Of a stretch of 5,134 bases of DNA, positions 5,001 to 5,134 are shown piece after piece. The DNA is taken from the NCBI GenBank assembly GCA_937877655.1, contig CALFJC010000053.1, positions 1 to 5,134 on the forward strand. The letters are read 5' to 3'. Numbering within the stretch: the first letter of the stretch is position 1; every line of letters starts with the position of its first letter. Below the pieces are notes generated by a model. The model had not been told where the DNA came from and did not search any database. It worked only from the letters and a program-made list of their open reading frames with translations. Both the position numbers and the translations under genes were made by a program. The DNA comes from an uncultured Selenomonadales bacterium (GTDB lineage Bacteria > Bacillota > Negativicutes > Selenomonadales > Selenomonadaceae).

Positions 5001-5134
5001 AATTCAATTTTTCCTCCGGTTTGTCAAGCTCTCCCGATTTTAAAAGCTCCCATATTTCGCGAGTCAAAAATTTTTCCCAAAAAATTTTTCGCGCCTTGTA
5101 ATTCGGCAAAAGTCGCTTGACTTCCCGCCGCCGC
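4954..5134 (-). CDS. C-terminal end of probable precorrin-2 dehydrogenase (partial, runs off the window)
   Basis: The frame is open from the window edge (first full codon 5133) to TGA 4954-4956 and gives 59 residues. They start RRREVKRLLPNYKARKIFWE and end NFGAESQNGTD. The sequence resembles the C-terminal helical domain of precorrin-2 dehydrogenase (the CysG N-terminal/Met8 type that oxidises precorrin-2 to sirohydrochlorin with NAD+). The NAD-binding domain would be outside the window, so the identification rests on this tail and on its position before hemA, common in Clostridia and Negativicutes. It overlaps the truncated hemA copy by 47 nt, just as the orphan tail overlaps the intact hemA. 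Confidence 0.5.
   Translation of the reverse strand, partial: RRREVKRLLPNYKARKIFWEKFLTREIWELLKSGELDKPEEKLNYAIKNFGAESQNGTD

Larger units (their letters stand above)
4687..5134. repeat. Right-edge tandem direct duplication, period 222 bp
   Basis: Copy A is 4687-4912 and copy B is 4909-5134; the copies share the four bases CCGC at the junction (4909-4912). They differ at one base (G4699 against T4921) and are identical over the remaining 213 bp (4700-4912 and 4922-5134). Each unit carries the end of the probable precorrin-2 dehydrogenase gene plus the first 31 codons of hemA. The window ends exactly at the last base of copy B that corresponds to the end of copy A. This 356-bp stretch upstream of hemA holds nothing else I can identify. 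Confidence 0.97.

Overview
The window looks like an anaerobic Firmicutes-type bacterium, probably Negativicutes (Selenomonas relatives). This is inferred from the style of the haem-biosynthesis proteins, the C5-pathway gene order and the mix of GC-rich codons with many A/T tracts. No 16S or other marker is present, so placement is moderate at best.

Layout. Positions 1-256 hold the 3' tail of an upstream membrane-protein gene, then an aborted copy of the start of the next gene, then a second copy of that tail. An intact gene for an exported or membrane-anchored SGNH/GDSL-type hydrolase with three fibronectin-like modules follows on the plus strand (257-1876). A bidirectional terminator at about 1875-1915 separates it from everything to the right, which is on the minus strand. 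Read in transcription order from the right edge, this is: the C-terminal end of a probable precorrin-2 dehydrogenase (5' part outside the window), hemA (glutamyl-tRNA reductase, 4778-3507), hemC (hydroxymethylbilane synthase, 3520-2606, TTG start), and a small coiled-coil protein of unknown function resembling DUF6033 proteins (2568-1927).

How the genes work together. HemA makes glutamate-1-semialdehyde from glutamyl-tRNA, and HemC polymerises porphobilinogen to hydroxymethylbilane. The probable precorrin-2 dehydrogenase would act on the sirohaem/cobalamin branch. The three are tightly overlapped and almost certainly one transcript. The usual next genes (cobA/hemD, hemB) are not seen; the DUF6033-like gene sits there instead. 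The SGNH hydrolase belongs to a separate, convergent unit, probably for surface-glycan modification.

The most unusual thing is the pair of edges. Each end carries a direct tandem duplication of about 200 bp spanning 'end of upstream gene + start of downstream gene' (period 195 bp on the left, 222 bp on the right, both multiples of three). Each leaves a truncated 5' fragment of the downstream gene beside the intact one. This may be real tandem duplication, but the symmetry, and the way the window stops exactly where the right repeat stops, fit an assembly-graph or strain-variant artefact just as well. I do not see a novel defence, mobile or RNA-based system here.
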